Source: Microcystis wesenbergii NRERC-220
GTDB lineage: Bacteria; Cyanobacteriota; Cyanobacteriia; Cyanobacteriales; Microcystaceae
Length of the DNA stretch: 64,000 nt
Direction of reading: 5' to 3'
Assembly (NCBI RefSeq): GCF_032027425.1
Contig: NZ_JAVSJA010000001.1
Coordinates: 4,414,001-4,478,000 of the forward strand
Numbering within the stretch: position 1 is the first letter of the stretch; each line of letters starts with the position of its first letter. Positions 1-8,384 of this stretch are shown here, in pieces. The translations under genes and the position numbers were made by a program. The notes beneath the pieces were generated by a model. It was not told the origin of the DNA. It made no database searches and saw only the letters and a list, made by a program, of their open reading frames with translations.

Positions 1-756
1 TACTTCGTTAATAAAGCTAATTTTGGTGGCTAGGAAGGCATTAGCGGCGTATTTAATCATTTCCGCCGAACTGAGATCCGTAACCACCACGGGAACGGGA
101 GGTAAGGAGGGATCTTCAGAGAATTGGCGTTCAACCAAAGGCGCGTACAATTCCTTCATCATTTCAATGGCTTTCGGGTTATTACTGCCTAAAACAATGC
201 GATCGGGGTTAAAAGTATCATAAACCGCCGAACCTTCCCGTAAAAATTCGGGATTGCTGACCACATCGAATTCCGCTTCGATACGTTCTAATGTACTAAT
301 ACCGCCCCCAGCGGCCACGAGATTTTTTTGTCTCTCGGCCACGCCATCGAGGACGATCATCCGTACCCAATCCCCAGAACCGATGGGAACGGTCGATTTA
401 TTGACGATTACTTTATAACCACCGTTGAGATGGGCCCCAATACCCCGGGCCACCGCTTCCACATAACGAGTGTCACTTTCTCCCGTGGGTAGTGCTGGTG
501 TACCAACAGCGATAAAGAGGATTTCACCGTGTTTAACTCCCGCTTCTAGGTCCGTGGAGAATTCCAGATTGCCGGAGGCTGCGGAAGACTGCATTAATTC
601 CGATAACCCTGGTTCATAGATGGGAGATTGTCCCGATTTCATCAATTTGACTTTTTCTTCATTGTTGTCAATACAGATGACATGATGGCCGATATGTGCT
701 AGACAAACCCCAGTGACTAAACCCACATAACCCGTTCCGATAACACAAACACGCAT
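1..756 (-). CDS. ugd: UDP-glucose 6-dehydrogenase, 3' end beyond left edge
   Basis: Oxidises UDP-glucose to UDP-glucuronate with NAD+ in the cytoplasm, supplying precursors for exopolysaccharide. The frame is open for 252 codons from the ATG at 756 to the window edge, so the C-terminal half is missing. The start reads MRVCVIGTGYVGLV, the NAD-binding Rossmann glycine motif of the UGD family. It is followed by the family stretches FIAVGTP and NKSTVPIGSGDW, then NPEFLREGSAV. The next gene upstream on the same strand is a UDP-glucuronate decarboxylase, which would use its product, so the two probably form an operon with a 49-bp gap. The catalytic-cysteine region lies outside the window. Confidence 0.95.
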   Translation of the reverse strand, partial: MRVCVIGTGYVGLVTGVCLAHIGHHVICIDNNEEKVKLMKSGQSPIYEPGLSELMQSSAASGNLEFSTDLEAGVKHGEILFIAVGTPALPTGESDTRYVEAVARGIGAHLNGGYKVIVNKSTVPIGSGDWVRMIVLDGVAERQKNLVAAGGGISTLERIEAEFDVVSNPEFLREGSAVYDTFNPDRIVLGSNNPKAIEMMKELYAPLVERQFSEDPSLPPVPVVVTDLSSAEMIKYAANAFLATKISFINEV

Positions 757-805
757 GATAATTACTCCAGTGAGTGACAATTAAGTTAAGTTCATTGATT
801 AGGGA

Positions 806-1732
806 TTAGCTGAGACGAGAACGGAAATCCTCGATCGTCATTTTCAAACCCTGGCTTAGAGGAATAGTTGGACTCCAATCTAGATAGGTTTTAGCACGAG
901 TGATATCCGGTTGTCGTTGCTTGGGATCATCTTCCGGCAGTGGTTTATAGACCAATTCGGCCTCGGGATTAATCATGCCTTGGATCACTTGCGCTAATTC
1001 CAAAATTGTGTATTCGTCGGGATTGCCTAAATTAACCGGCCCGATAAAGTCCCCATTCATCAAACGCATTAACCCTTCCACCAGGTCAGAAACATAGCAA
1101 AAACTGCGGGTTTGGGAACCTTGACCATAAACCGTTAAGGGTTCACCGCGCAAAGCTTGCACGACGAAATTACTCACCACTCGACCATCGTTTTCCAACA
1201 TTCGCGGGCCGTAGGTGTTGAAAATCCGGGCCACCCGGATATCGACTTTATGCTCCCGATAATACTCAAAAGCCAGGGTTTCCGCCACCCGTTTACCTTC
1301 GTCATAACAGGAACGCGGTCCAATGCAGTTAACATTACCTCGATATTCTTCCGTTTGCGGATGCACATCGGGATCGCCGTAGACTTCCGAGGTAGAAGCG
1401 AGCAAAAATCGCGCTTTTACCCTTTTAGCTAACCCCAACATATACATAGTCCCTAAAACATTCGTTTTAATCGTTTTGACGGGATTATATTGATAGTGGA
1501 TCGGGGAAGCAGGACAGGCCAGGTGATAGATCTGATCGACTTCTAAACGGATCGGCTCGGTGATATCGTGACGAATTAGCTCAAAATAAGGATTTCCTAG
1601 CCATTTAACGATATTTCTGCGCGTCCCCGTGTAGAAGTTATCCAGACAGATCACTTCTTGACCCTGTTCCATCAAGCGATCGATTAGATGGGAACCAATA
1701 AAACCCGCACCGCCTGTAACTAGGATTCTCAT
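806..1732 (-). CDS. UDP-glucuronate decarboxylase (UDP-xylose synthase family), NAD-dependent epimerase/dehydratase
   Basis: A 308-residue extended short-chain dehydrogenase. The N-terminus [10 protein letters not shown] is the NAD-binding motif and YDEGK the catalytic Tyr-x-x-x-Lys, preceded by the family stretch [22 protein letters not shown] and [13 protein letters not shown] match UDP-glucuronate decarboxylases closely, so the likely reaction is UDP-glucuronate to UDP-xylose. It lies immediately upstream of ugd on the same strand, which makes the substrate. Length is normal for the soluble bacterial form. A different UDP-sugar epimerase is possible but less likely given the partner. Confidence 0.9.
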   Translation of the reverse strand: MRILVTGGAGFIGSHLIDRLMEQGQEVICLDNFYTGTRRNIVKWLGNPYFELIRHDITEPIRLEVDQIYHLACPASPIHYQYNPVKTIKTNVLGTMYMLGLAKRVKARFLLASTSEVYGDPDVHPQTEEYRGNVNCIGPRSCYDEGKRVAETLAFEYYREHKVDIRVARIFNTYGPRMLENDGRVVSNFVVQALRGEPLTVYGQGSQTRSFCYVSDLVEGLMRLMNGDFIGPVNLGNPDEYTILELAQVIQGMINPEAELVYKPLPEDDPKQRQPDITRAKTYLDWSPTIPLSQGLKMTIEDFRSRLS

Positions 1733-1918
1733 GCAATCGCAAAGTAAACATATAAAATTATTCTCAAAATACCCTTACGCTGGTTTTTTGGCAAATATTT
1801 TTTTTGACGGGGTGTTATCAGCGATCAGTGATCAGCGATCGCCGATGCCAGGCTAATGGCTGAATAATGGCTCGGTAATCCTTAAAATGGAAATAACACG
1901 CAAATTTGAGACTAGATT

Positions 1919-4789
1919 ATGAACAGTGGCGAGCAAAATAAGTTATTTATCCTGATTGATGGGCATTCTTTGGCTTTTCGTGCCTATTATGCCTTTGCTA
2001 AGTCTCGTTCTGGTCCTCTGCGTACTTCTACCGGCATTCCCACCAGTGTTTGTTTTGGGTTTTTAAATTCTCTGCTGCAGTTACTAGAAACTCAAAAACC
2101 CACTTATTTAGCAGTGGCTTTTGATTTAGCAGCTCCTTCTTTTCGCCATGAAGCTGATGTCAATTATAAGGCTAATCGGCAAGAAACTCCCGAAGAATTT
2201 CGCCCCGATTTAACTAATCTGCAAAGTCTCTTGACAGTGATGAATATTCCTATTGTGACTTCCCCCGGTTACGAAGCAGATGATGTTTTAGGAACTTTGG
2301 CAAAACAAGCCGGTGATCATGGTTATACTGTTAAGATTTTAACAGGCGATCGAGATTTATTCCAATTGGTAGATGAGGAGAAAAAAACCACGGTTCTCTA
2401 TCTGGATATTAATGCGGTCAAAAGTACCTCTGGCCAGGGTTATACAGAATTTAATTCCCAAGCTGTCACGGAAAAGTTAGGGGTGACACCAAAACAGGTA
2501 GTAGATTTTAAAGCTCTTTGCGGTGACAAGTCTGATAATATACCCGGGGTGCGCGGAATTGGCGAAAAAACAGCGATAGATTTATTAAAAAAATACGATA
2601 ACTTAGAGGATATATATACCAATCTGGAATCGATTAAGGGAATGGTAAAAACTAAATTATTAGAGGGAAAACCCGCCGCCGAAAGTTCTCGCTATTTAGC
2701 CAAAATTGCCCTTGATGCCCCCGTTAGTCTCGAAGAGGATAAATTTCGTCTCCGAGGTTTTGATCGGCGTTTAGTTAAACCTTTATTGGAAAGATTAGAG
2801 TTAAAGAAAATTCTCCAGAAACTCGATCAAATTCAACAGCATCTAGGTGGCACTCCTACCCTAGAATTAACTAGCGATGCTGATTCTAATCAATTGTCTC
2901 TGTTTGATTTACCCCCTATTTCTCTACCAGTTCTAATTGCTCCGGAAATTATTGATACTCTTCCTAAGTTAGATGCTTTACTGGCCAAATTAACAACTTT
3001 CACTAATCCACATTTTCCTGTCGCTTGGGACACCGAAACCACGGATTTAAATCCTCGTGTAGCCAAATTAGTCGGGATCGGTTGCTGTTGGGGAAAAGAA
3101 TTAAATTCTATGGCCTATATTCCCATCGGCCACCAGAGCGGTGATAATTTAAATCTAGAGATAGTCCTCGAAAAATTACGCCCAATTTTAGCCAGTGATA
3201 ATTATCCGAAAGTCTTCCAGAATGCGAAATTTGATATTGATGTTTTTTATCATCAAGGAATTACCGTTAAAGGTCTAGTTTTTGATACTATGGTGGCTAG
3301 TTATGTCCTCCATCCCGAACTAACTCATAATCTCGAAGATTTATGCGATCGCTATTTAGACGGTATCACTTCCCTTAGTTATAAAAGTCTCGGTATTCCT
3401 ACGGGAAAAACTATCGCTGATTTAGATATTACCACCACTGCCAACTACTGCGGATTAGATGCCTACGCTACCTATTTACTTCGAGAAAAATTACAGGCAG
3501 AATTAACTAAAATTCCCCCTTTGTATCAATTATTCTCAGAGGTAGAATCTCCCTTAGTGATGGTGCTGTGGCAGATGGAAAATTATGGTATAAAAATTAA
3601 TATCAATTATCTAAAAAACTTTTCCCAGCAACTAGAAAGAGACCTAGCAGACATAGAAAAAAATGCCTACGAATCTATCGGAGAAACTTTTAATCTTAGC
3701 TCTCCTAAACAGTTAAGTGAAATCCTTTTTGATCGATTGGCACTCAATCGCAAAAAATCCAGAAAAACTAAAACAGGTTACTCTACCGATCAAAGTGTTT
3801 TAGAGAAACTACAAGGAGATCATCCCTTAGTTGATTATATCCTTGAACATCGCACCTTATCCAAATTAAAATCCACCTATGTGGATGCTTTACCGAAATT
3901 AGCCGAACCAAAAACCGCAAGAGTACATACAGATTTTAATCAAACCATCACCAGCACCGGACGCTTATCATCCTCCAATCCTAACCTGCAAAATATACCC
4001 ATTCGCAGTGAATTTTCCAGACGAATTCGTCAAGCTTTTATTCCCGAAGATGGTTACTTATTAGTGTCAGCGGACTACTCACAAATCGAGTTAAGAATTC
4101 TCGCTCATCTCAGCCAAGAACCAGTTTTATTAGAAGCCTATCGTAGTAATCAAGATGTTCATAAAGTCACCGCTCAATTGCTCTTTGATAAAGGGGAAAT
4201 TACCCCCGAAGAACGCAGTTTAGGAAAAACAATTAACTTCGGAGTTATTTATGGCATGGGAGCGCAAAAATTCGCCCGTGAATCGAAATTAACCGTAGAA
4301 CAGGGCAGAAAATTTATTGAAAAATATCATCAACGTTATGCCCAAGTATTTGAGTATTTAGAGAATAGTAAAAAACAAGCGATCGCTCAGGGATATGTGG
4401 AAACAATTTTGGGCAGAAGACGTTATTTTAACTTCGATAATCCCCTCTTAAAAAGACTGCGGGGACTGTCCTTACATGACATCGATTTAGATAGCCTCAA
4501 ACTCAACAACGAGGAAGCACAATTATTAAGATCGGCCGCTAATGCGCCCATTCAGGGTTCCAGTGCTGATATTATTAAAGTAGCGATGGTAAAATTAGCC
4601 GAGGTACTGCAAAATTATCGAGCGAGATTACTGCTGCAAGTCCATGATGAATTAGTCTTGGAAGTACCGAGGGAGGAATGGCCATCCCTAGAGTCAAAAA
4701 TCAAGACGACTATGGAAGAAGCTGTCTCCTTGACGATCCCTCTCTTGGTAGAAATTAAAGCCGGTGACAATTGGATGGAAACCAAATAA
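1919..4789 (+). CDS. polA: DNA polymerase I
   Basis: A 956-residue, three-domain repair and lagging-strand polymerase. Residues 1-300 are the 5'-3' flap nuclease (LIDGHSLAFRAYYA, YEADDVLGTLA, TGDRDLFQL, GVRGIGEKTA). Residues about 350-540 are the 3'-5' exonuclease. Its acidic motifs look intact: WDTETTDL near 371, NAKFDIDVF, and YCGLDAY, so proofreading is probably active, unlike Taq polymerase. Residues 570-956 are the polymerase, with motif A DYSQIELRILAH near 719, motif B RSLGKTINFGVIYG and motif C VHDELV near 909. A short gene follows 4 bp after the stop and may be cotranscribed. Confidence 0.97.
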   Translation: MNSGEQNKLFILIDGHSLAFRAYYAFAKSRSGPLRTSTGIPTSVCFGFLNSLLQLLETQKPTYLAVAFDLAAPSFRHEADVNYKANRQETPEEFRPDLTNLQSLLTVMNIPIVTSPGYEADDVLGTLAKQAGDHGYTVKILTGDRDLFQLVDEEKKTTVLYLDINAVKSTSGQGYTEFNSQAVTEKLGVTPKQVVDFKALCGDKSDNIPGVRGIGEKTAIDLLKKYDNLEDIYTNLESIKGMVKTKLLEGKPAAESSRYLAKIALDAPVSLEEDKFRLRGFDRRLVKPLLERLELKKILQKLDQIQQHLGGTPTLELTSDADSNQLSLFDLPPISLPVLIAPEIIDTLPKLDALLAKLTTFTNPHFPVAWDTETTDLNPRVAKLVGIGCCWGKELNSMAYIPIGHQSGDNLNLEIVLEKLRPILASDNYPKVFQNAKFDIDVFYHQGITVKGLVFDTMVASYVLHPELTHNLEDLCDRYLDGITSLSYKSLGIPTGKTIADLDITTTANYCGLDAYATYLLREKLQAELTKIPPLYQLFSEVESPLVMVLWQMENYGIKININYLKNFSQQLERDLADIEKNAYESIGETFNLSSPKQLSEILFDRLALNRKKSRKTKTGYSTDQSVLEKLQGDHPLVDYILEHRTLSKLKSTYVDALPKLAEPKTARVHTDFNQTITSTGRLSSSNPNLQNIPIRSEFSRRIRQAFIPEDGYLLVSADYSQIELRILAHLSQEPVLLEAYRSNQDVHKVTAQLLFDKGEITPEERSLGKTINFGVIYGMGAQKFARESKLTVEQGRKFIEKYHQRYAQVFEYLENSKKQAIAQGYVETILGRRRYFNFDNPLLKRLRGLSLHDIDLDSLKLNNEEAQLLRSAANAPIQGSSADIIKVAMVKLAEVLQNYRARLLLQVHDELVLEVPREEWPSLESKIKTTMEEAVSLTIPLLVEIKAGDNWMETK

Positions 4790-4793
4790 AACT

Positions 4794-5039
4794 ATGATCG
4801 AAAACAGACAATTTTTAACCCCAGAAGAATCCGCAGATGTGGACGCTGCCCTCTTAACTTCTCCCGAAAAATTCCTGACTCGTTTAACGATTTCTTCCCT
4901 ACGCTTACTAAAAATAATCGCCGAAGATACGGGAGTAACCCTAGAAGAACTAACCCATAAACAGGTCATTCAATGGCTAGAAAAAGATAGTAAACTGCGT
5001 CGGGAACAGGGGATCGAAGCGGCAGTGCTGAAATGGTAA
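4794..5039 (+). CDS. Small conserved-type protein of unknown function
   Basis: An 81-residue protein beginning MIENRQFLTPEES. I do not recognise the family. It is acidic at the N-terminus and probably all alpha-helical (EKFLTRLTISSLRLLKIIAEDTGVTLEEL), with no membrane segment or signal peptide. An upstream in-frame TTG start would overlap polA; the ATG at 4794 is preferred because it lies only 4 bp after the polA stop, suggesting translational coupling. The stretch around residues 40-65 (ITVELTH-like helix, then VIQWLEKDSKLRREQG) could be a small DNA- or protein-binding helical bundle, but this is only an impression. Confidence 0.65.
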   Translation: MIENRQFLTPEESADVDAALLTSPEKFLTRLTISSLRLLKIIAEDTGVTLEELTHKQVIQWLEKDSKLRREQGIEAAVLKW

Positions 5040-5114
5040 ATAAACTCTTAAAAAATCAGCTACCCCTGACAATTTATGCTAGTTTTTAGCTATGAAGTTA
5101 CTGGAGTTACAACA

Positions 5115-5324
5115 ATGACAATTACCCTAAAAGTGCCTAGTATTGCCTGTGAAGGTTGCGCTAATACCATTACTAAAGCGATTAACAATCAGCAACCGGC
5201 AGCCCAAATATCGGTGGATGTAGCCAATAAAATCGTCACGGTAGAAACCACCGCATCCCCCGCAGAAATTACCCAATGGATCAGCGAAGTCGGCCATACT
5301 GTTGAGTCTAGCAGTGAGGGTTGA
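5115..5324 (+). CDS. Heavy-metal-associated domain protein, copper-chaperone-like
   Basis: A 69-residue single HMA-fold protein with the metal-binding Cys-x-x-Cys in IACEGCANTI near residues 11-15, as in CopZ/Atx1 proteins that deliver Cu(I) to P-type ATPases such as PacS and CtaA in cyanobacteria. The usual Met before the first Cys is replaced (SIACEGC). The start at 5115 is chosen because a GGAG ribosome-binding site sits about nine bases upstream; a longer frame from 5076 adds residues foreign to the family. The stop codon TGA lies inside a TTGACATCCTC motif shared with the right ends of the two tnpB elements in this window, so the last residues may have been altered by an old insertion. 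Confidence 0.85.
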   Translation: MTITLKVPSIACEGCANTITKAINNQQPAAQISVDVANKIVTVETTASPAEITQWISEVGHTVESSSEG

Positions 5325-5340
5325 CATCCTCCCCCGTTAA
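5322..5340. mobile_element. Possible remnant right end of an IS605-type element
   Basis: The motif TTGACATCCTC also begins the right end of both tnpB elements at 39594 and 58565, where it is followed by a GC-rich hairpin. Here only this motif and a short CCCCCG stretch are visible, with no tnpB. It overlaps the stop codon of the preceding HMA gene. It may be a scar, or a chance match of 11 bases. Confidence 0.35.
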
Positions 5341-5387
5341 AAATAAACCTCTGGTAAAAATCCAGGGTAGTTCTATTTTTGTGTTGC

Positions 5388-5515
5388 TCAGATTAGTTTG
5401 ACTCCCAAGCTTTCTAGTTGTTGGTTTATCCAAGCGGTTGCCGTTTCTTCCTCGGTTTCTATCGCTTTTTCTACTCCTATTTTAGCAATTTCTAGCAGTT
5501 GTTTGGATTTTTGCT
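5388..5515 (-). repeat. Tail copy A: duplicated 3' end of the restriction-modification gene
   Basis: Read on the minus strand this encodes QKSKQLLEIAKIGVEKAIE and then WINQQLESLGVKLI followed by a stop. That is the C-terminus of the restriction-modification fusion at 8381-11953, at near nucleotide identity, but with no gene body attached. The bases after the stop resemble the start of the MNT gene at 5844-6155. It is one of three detached tails (A, B, C) beside the parental one at about 8429-8530. Confidence 0.85.
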
Positions 5516-5527
5516 TTTAAAGCACTC

Positions 5528-5854
5528 TTAGAGTAAGGGTGCGATCGCTTTTAAAAGTTCTGTTAATTTATTTTCAACTATGTCCCATACCACATCCAAA
5601 TCAAGCTGATCGTATTTATGAACAATGACATCTCGCATTCCAGCCATTTCTCGCCAAGGAATTTCTGGATGTTGTTGACGGAAGATTACAGAAAGACGTT
5701 TAGTCGCTTCACCAATAATGGTAATTTGGTAGAGGATGGCAGACAATTTTTCATCATTGGTTTCCAATTCTGATTTACCGATACCATCGGTATAGCGCAA
5801 AATACGTCTAATAGAATTTACAATGTCGATTAGAGATTCTTGATCACGAAGCAT
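5528..5854 (-). CDS. hepT: HEPN-domain RNase toxin, HepT/DUF86 family
   Basis: A 108-residue helical protein. It carries the Arg-x4-His-x-Tyr motif of HEPN ribonucleases in MRDVIVHKYDQLD near residues 78-88. In the HepT/MntA family the HEPN protein cleaves RNA and is silenced when its nucleotidyltransferase partner adenylylates the motif tyrosine; that residue is present here. The partner gene at 5844-6155 lies directly upstream and overlaps by 11 bp, the usual order. ITIIGEATKRLS is a typical DUF86 stretch. Toxin activity is inferred from family and pairing. Confidence 0.88.
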   Translation of the reverse strand: MLRDQESLIDIVNSIRRILRYTDGIGKSELETNDEKLSAILYQITIIGEATKRLSVIFRQQHPEIPWREMAGMRDVIVHKYDQLDLDVVWDIVENKLTELLKAIAPLL

Positions 5855-6155
5855 ATATAATCTGTGCTGATTCTAAAATGTTTTTACATCTTAGCCAGTT
5901 ATCACTCCGTTTGAGTGCTGCTTTCACAATTAAATCTACTTTTCGATCAAAAATTGCTTGCAGTTCATCGCGCATTTGTAGGGTTTCAGTTAAACCTCGT
6001 TTAGCAGTTGGGGAAAAGGTAATTAAAATATCAATATCGCTATCTGAACGGAAATCTTCGCGTAAAACTGAACCAAATAATGCCAATTCGGTGACTTGCC
6101 ACTTTTGACAAAATCCTTTAATTTGTTCCATTGGTAGATTTATTTTTGTGTTCAT
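5844..6155 (-). CDS. mntA: Minimal nucleotidyltransferase antitoxin, MntA family
   Basis: A 103-residue MNT protein with the nucleotidyltransferase signature Gly-Ser-x10-Asp-x-Asp in LFGSVLREDFRSDSDIDIL, complete with both acidic residues. MntA proteins AMPylate the HepT toxin tyrosine and act as the antitoxin. The start ATG at 6155 overlaps the stop of the truncated PemK-like gene and sits inside tail copy B of the restriction-modification gene. So this module is joined to a detached restriction gene tail, as is the paralogous module at 7241-7859. Confidence 0.88.
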   Translation of the reverse strand: MNTKINLPMEQIKGFCQKWQVTELALFGSVLREDFRSDSDIDILITFSPTAKRGLTETLQMRDELQAIFDRKVDLIVKAALKRSDNWLRCKNILESAQIIYAS

Positions 6156-6198
6156 CAGATTAGGTTTACTCCCAAGCTTTCTAGTTGTTGGTTTATCG
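6141..6198 (-). repeat. Tail copy B: restriction-modification gene tail fused to a PemK-like gene
   Basis: Encodes INQQLESLGVNLI plus a stop and about 20 downstream bases shared with tails A and C. Upstream identity ends abruptly where the PemK-like reading frame begins, so this copy forms the C-terminus of the 6155-6367 gene and the leader of mntA. Confidence 0.85.
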
Positions 6199-6367
6199 AA
6201 AAGGATCGATTACGATTAGAGGTAAAAGGAACAACCATTACATCATCTAAAATTTGATTAATATCATTAGCTGATACGATAACAGCAGCAGGAAGCTTAA
6301 ACTGTTGAAATTGACTGGATGGTATGGGTACTTGACACAATACTACATCACCCTTTTGTAATTTCAT
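6155..6367 (-). pseudogene. PemK/MazF-like toxin with its C-terminus replaced
   Basis: The 70-residue frame starts MKLQKGDVVLCQVPIP and continues ...VVPFTSNRNRSFS, resembling the N-terminal part of PemK/MazF endoribonucleases (GDVV start, then PAAVIVSA and VVPFTS strands). The family is usually about 110 residues. Here, after about 57 residues, the frame enters a copied restriction-modification tail (INQQLESLGVNLI) and stops, so the C-terminal strands and helix are missing. The start ATG at 6367 overlaps the antitoxin stop, as expected for a toxin gene. A toxin cut this way is probably inactive. Confidence 0.7.
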
Positions 6368-6560
6368 CGGCAAAAATCTCGTCGTAGATGTCATGATCAG
6401 AACTAACCCATTCTTGATAAGCTTGAGAGGTAATTTGTTCAGTAAAGTTAAGTGTATTTGGGTTGTTATTTTGTAATTTTACTGCTAACTCTAACAATGG
6501 TCTTAATTGTTCATCGGAGAGATTTTGTGTTACTAAAGATAGTTTTTGTTTAATATTCAT
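6348..6560 (-). CDS. Antitoxin-like protein paired with the PemK-like gene
   Basis: A 70-residue protein, MNIKQKLSLVTQNLSDEQL onward, with an acidic C-terminus (VSSDHDIYDEIFADEITKG) that looks like a toxin-wrapping tail. It overlaps the start of the PemK/MazF-like gene by 20 bp, the usual antitoxin-first order. No clear DNA-binding fold is recognised by eye, so antitoxin assignment rests on size, position and overlap. Confidence 0.6.
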   Translation of the reverse strand: MNIKQKLSLVTQNLSDEQLRPLLELAVKLQNNNPNTLNFTEQITSQAYQEWVSSDHDIYDEIFADEITKG

Positions 6561-6602
6561 GGGTGGTTAGTCCAATTAATAGCTGTTACAATTATAATCT
6601 GT

Positions 6603-6953
6603 TTACTGTTGTTCATAGTCTGTAATAATGCTTTGAATATCCTTTACCGCCATATCAACTTGTTCAGATTTCGTGTAAATAGTTAACAGAATGATTGCCG
6701 TTGCAGTTTTGACGTAATAAATTAAACGGTATCCCCCACTTTTGCCTTTTTGAATATCACTATTTCGGACTCTCAACTTGAAGACAGTATAACCAATACT
6801 AGGTATTTTATCGCCAGGTAATTCTCCTTGCTCAAGTTGTTCAATCATAGGTTGAATATCATCTCGAATACTGCGATATTTCTTAGCAAGTGTGCGGAGA
6901 TTTCGCTTGAATGTTGCCGAGGCTAAAACTTGAATTATCGGTTGATTAGTCAT
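6603..6953 (-). CDS. RelE/ParE-superfamily toxin
   Basis: A 116-residue protein with the RelE/ParE layout: N-terminal helices (ATFKRNLRTLAKKYRSI), then strands ending GKSGGYRLIYYVKTATAIILLTIYTKSEQ. The basic KGKSGGYR stretch and the terminal YTK are typical of ribosome-dependent mRNA interferases of the RelE/HigB type. Its start overlaps the upstream antitoxin gene by 8 bp. A target other than mRNA (gyrase, as in ParE) cannot be excluded. Confidence 0.82.
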   Translation of the reverse strand: MTNQPIIQVLASATFKRNLRTLAKKYRSIRDDIQPMIEQLEQGELPGDKIPSIGYTVFKLRVRNSDIQKGKSGGYRLIYYVKTATAIILLTIYTKSEQVDMAVKDIQSIITDYEQQ

Positions 6954-7182
6954 CTTCTAACCCTTCCCAAAGTTGAGAAACGGGAATGGTTTGTCCTGTC
7001 ATGGCTTCATGCCAAGATTGCCGAAAGTCTGCTAAAATTTCTGCTTGAGATGTATCTTGGGTTTCCTCCTCTGGGATGAGAATAATAACTTCTACACGGC
7101 TGTTTTTGTCTATGATTAAAGGATGATCTAGGGTTAGTTGTCCTTGTTCATCAATGGTTGCCATAACCTTGAGTGCTTTCAT
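6946..7182 (-). CDS. Antitoxin of the RelE/ParE-like pair
   Basis: A 78-residue protein, MKALKVMATIDEQGQLTLDHPL onward, with a beta-strand N-terminal region reminiscent of cyanobacterial SpoVT/AbrB-like or DUF2281-type antitoxins, and an acidic tail (SQLWEGLEDD) likely to bind the toxin. It precedes and overlaps the toxin by 8 bp. The GAGAGAAAC-type ribosome-binding site directly before 7182 supports the start. Confidence 0.75.
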   Translation of the reverse strand: MKALKVMATIDEQGQLTLDHPLIIDKNSRVEVIILIPEEETQDTSQAEILADFRQSWHEAMTGQTIPVSQLWEGLEDD

Positions 7183-7240
7183 GTTTCTCTCCTTCAGTGG
7201 GTTAGTTCAATATCTAAATGCTGCTAATTTTCCCAAAGTT

Positions 7241-7579
7241 TTACCTGATCAGAATCTTTTCTAGTTCTTTAACTAAAAATGGTAAATCATTTTTAACGGT
7301 ATTCCAAACAATATCTTCATCAACATTTAAGTAATCGTGTACTACTTTACTCCGCATTCCGACGACTGCTTGCCAAGGAATTGTTGGATAATTCTCCCGA
7401 AAGTCTGGTGATACACGACGCGCTGCTTCTCCGATAATTTGCAATAAATGGGTGAGGGATAACCGTAAAAGTTCGTTATTATCAAAATCTTCTCGACTGA
7501 CACCTTCTACAAAGCTAAGTGCTTTATTTGCTGTGTCAATCATGTGTTCAACATACACTTGATTATCTTTCTGCGACAT
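7241..7579 (-). CDS. hepT: HEPN-domain RNase toxin, HepT/DUF86 family (second copy)
   Basis: A 112-residue paralogue of the 5528-5854 gene. The Arg-x4-His-x-Tyr motif is present in MRSKVVHDYLNVD, and LLQIIGEAARRVSPDFR matches the DUF86 core. It overlaps its upstream MNT partner by 17 bp. The two copies in this island are clearly diverged in protein sequence, so they are separate modules and not a recent tandem duplication. Confidence 0.88.
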   Translation of the reverse strand: MSQKDNQVYVEHMIDTANKALSFVEGVSREDFDNNELLRLSLTHLLQIIGEAARRVSPDFRENYPTIPWQAVVGMRSKVVHDYLNVDEDIVWNTVKNDLPFLVKELEKILIR

Positions 7580-7859
7580 AACACACCTCTGCTGTTGCTA
7601 AAACACGCTCACGAATATGATGATTAAGAGATTTGATGGTAACGAGATCAATAGTACGTCCATCAAATAATTGAGATAGTTCTTCTTGAATTTGATGAAG
7701 TTTGAGAAAACTAGGGGTAAAACCAAGTTCAAACTCAACGAGCATATCAATATCACTATCTGCGGTGAAATCATCTCGTAAAACTGAACCAAATAAGGAA
7801 AGTTTATGAATATGCCAATGTTGGCAAAGTTGTGAGAGTTTTTCTTGAGGAATTTTCAT
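7563..7859 (-). CDS. mntA: Minimal nucleotidyltransferase antitoxin, MntA family (second copy)
   Basis: A 98-residue MNT protein with LFGSVLRDDFTADSDIDMLVEF, giving the full Gly-Ser-x10-Asp-x-Asp signature. The ATG at 7859 lies at the edge of tail copy C of the restriction-modification gene; the AACACAAAAAT leader before it is shared with copies A and B. Predicted to adenylylate and neutralise the HEPN protein encoded next. Confidence 0.88.
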   Translation of the reverse strand: MKIPQEKLSQLCQHWHIHKLSLFGSVLRDDFTADSDIDMLVEFELGFTPSFLKLHQIQEELSQLFDGRTIDLVTIKSLNHHIRERVLATAEVCYVAER

Positions 7860-7981
7860 ATTTTTGTGTTGATCAGATTAGTTTGACTCCCAAGCTTTCT
7901 AGTTGTTGGTTTATCCAAGCGGTTGCCGTTTCTTCATCGGTTTCTATTGCTTTTTCTACTCCTATTTTAGCAATTTCTAGG
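7859..7981 (-). repeat. Tail copy C: duplicated 3' end of the restriction-modification gene
   Basis: About 120 bp that encode IAKIGVEKAIE through WINQQLESLGVKLI and a stop, almost identical to the end of the gene at 8381-11953, followed by the leader of mntA at 7563-7859. Its upstream edge is a short CCCCCC/GGGGGG repeat at 7989-8022, so the copy is separated from any gene body. Confidence 0.85.
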
Positions 7982-8012
7982 CGTTAAATTTTCCCCCCTT
8001 TTTAAGGGGGGA

Positions 8013-8384
8013 TTAAGGGGGGATCGAAAGATTTAGCTGCTCACAAACCGCCTCAAAATTTCTTAATACCTGCGAATTCGTGAATCTAATAACCTTTAAT
8101 CCATAGCTTTCTAATCGCGCAGTTCTCTCTTTATCATAGGCTTTTCCCTCATCCGTAAAGTGAGTATCTCCATCAATTTCAATCACAAGTTTGAGGCTAG
8201 GGCAATAAAAATCAACAATGAAATGATCAATGGGGCGTTGTCTTAGGACTTTGAATTTGAAATTTTTTAGATAGGAATACCACAGCCTTTTCTCTGCTAA
8301 GGTCATGTTCTTTCGCAGTTCTTTCGCTCTGGCTACTAGGGCAGTATTATAAGGTAGATGAAAGTCGCTGTTGTTTAGGGTCAT
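8013..8384 (-). CDS. DUF559-domain nuclease-like protein
   Basis: A 123-residue protein of the DUF559 family, related in fold to very-short-patch repair (Vsr-like) and PD-(D/E)XK nucleases. The probable catalytic residues are in IDHFIVDFYCPSLKLVIEIDG (Asp followed by Glu-x-Asp), and RLESYGLKVIRF is the typical closing stretch. Its ATG overlaps the stop of the restriction-modification gene. These proteins often sit in mobile or defence regions; the substrate is unknown. Both ends of the gene lie against CCCCCC/GGGGGG short repeats, so it may have arrived by repeat-mediated recombination. Confidence 0.8.
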   Translation of the reverse strand: MTLNNSDFHLPYNTALVARAKELRKNMTLAEKRLWYSYLKNFKFKVLRQRPIDHFIVDFYCPSLKLVIEIDGDTHFTDEGKAYDKERTARLESYGLKVIRFTNSQVLRNFEAVCEQLNLSIPP

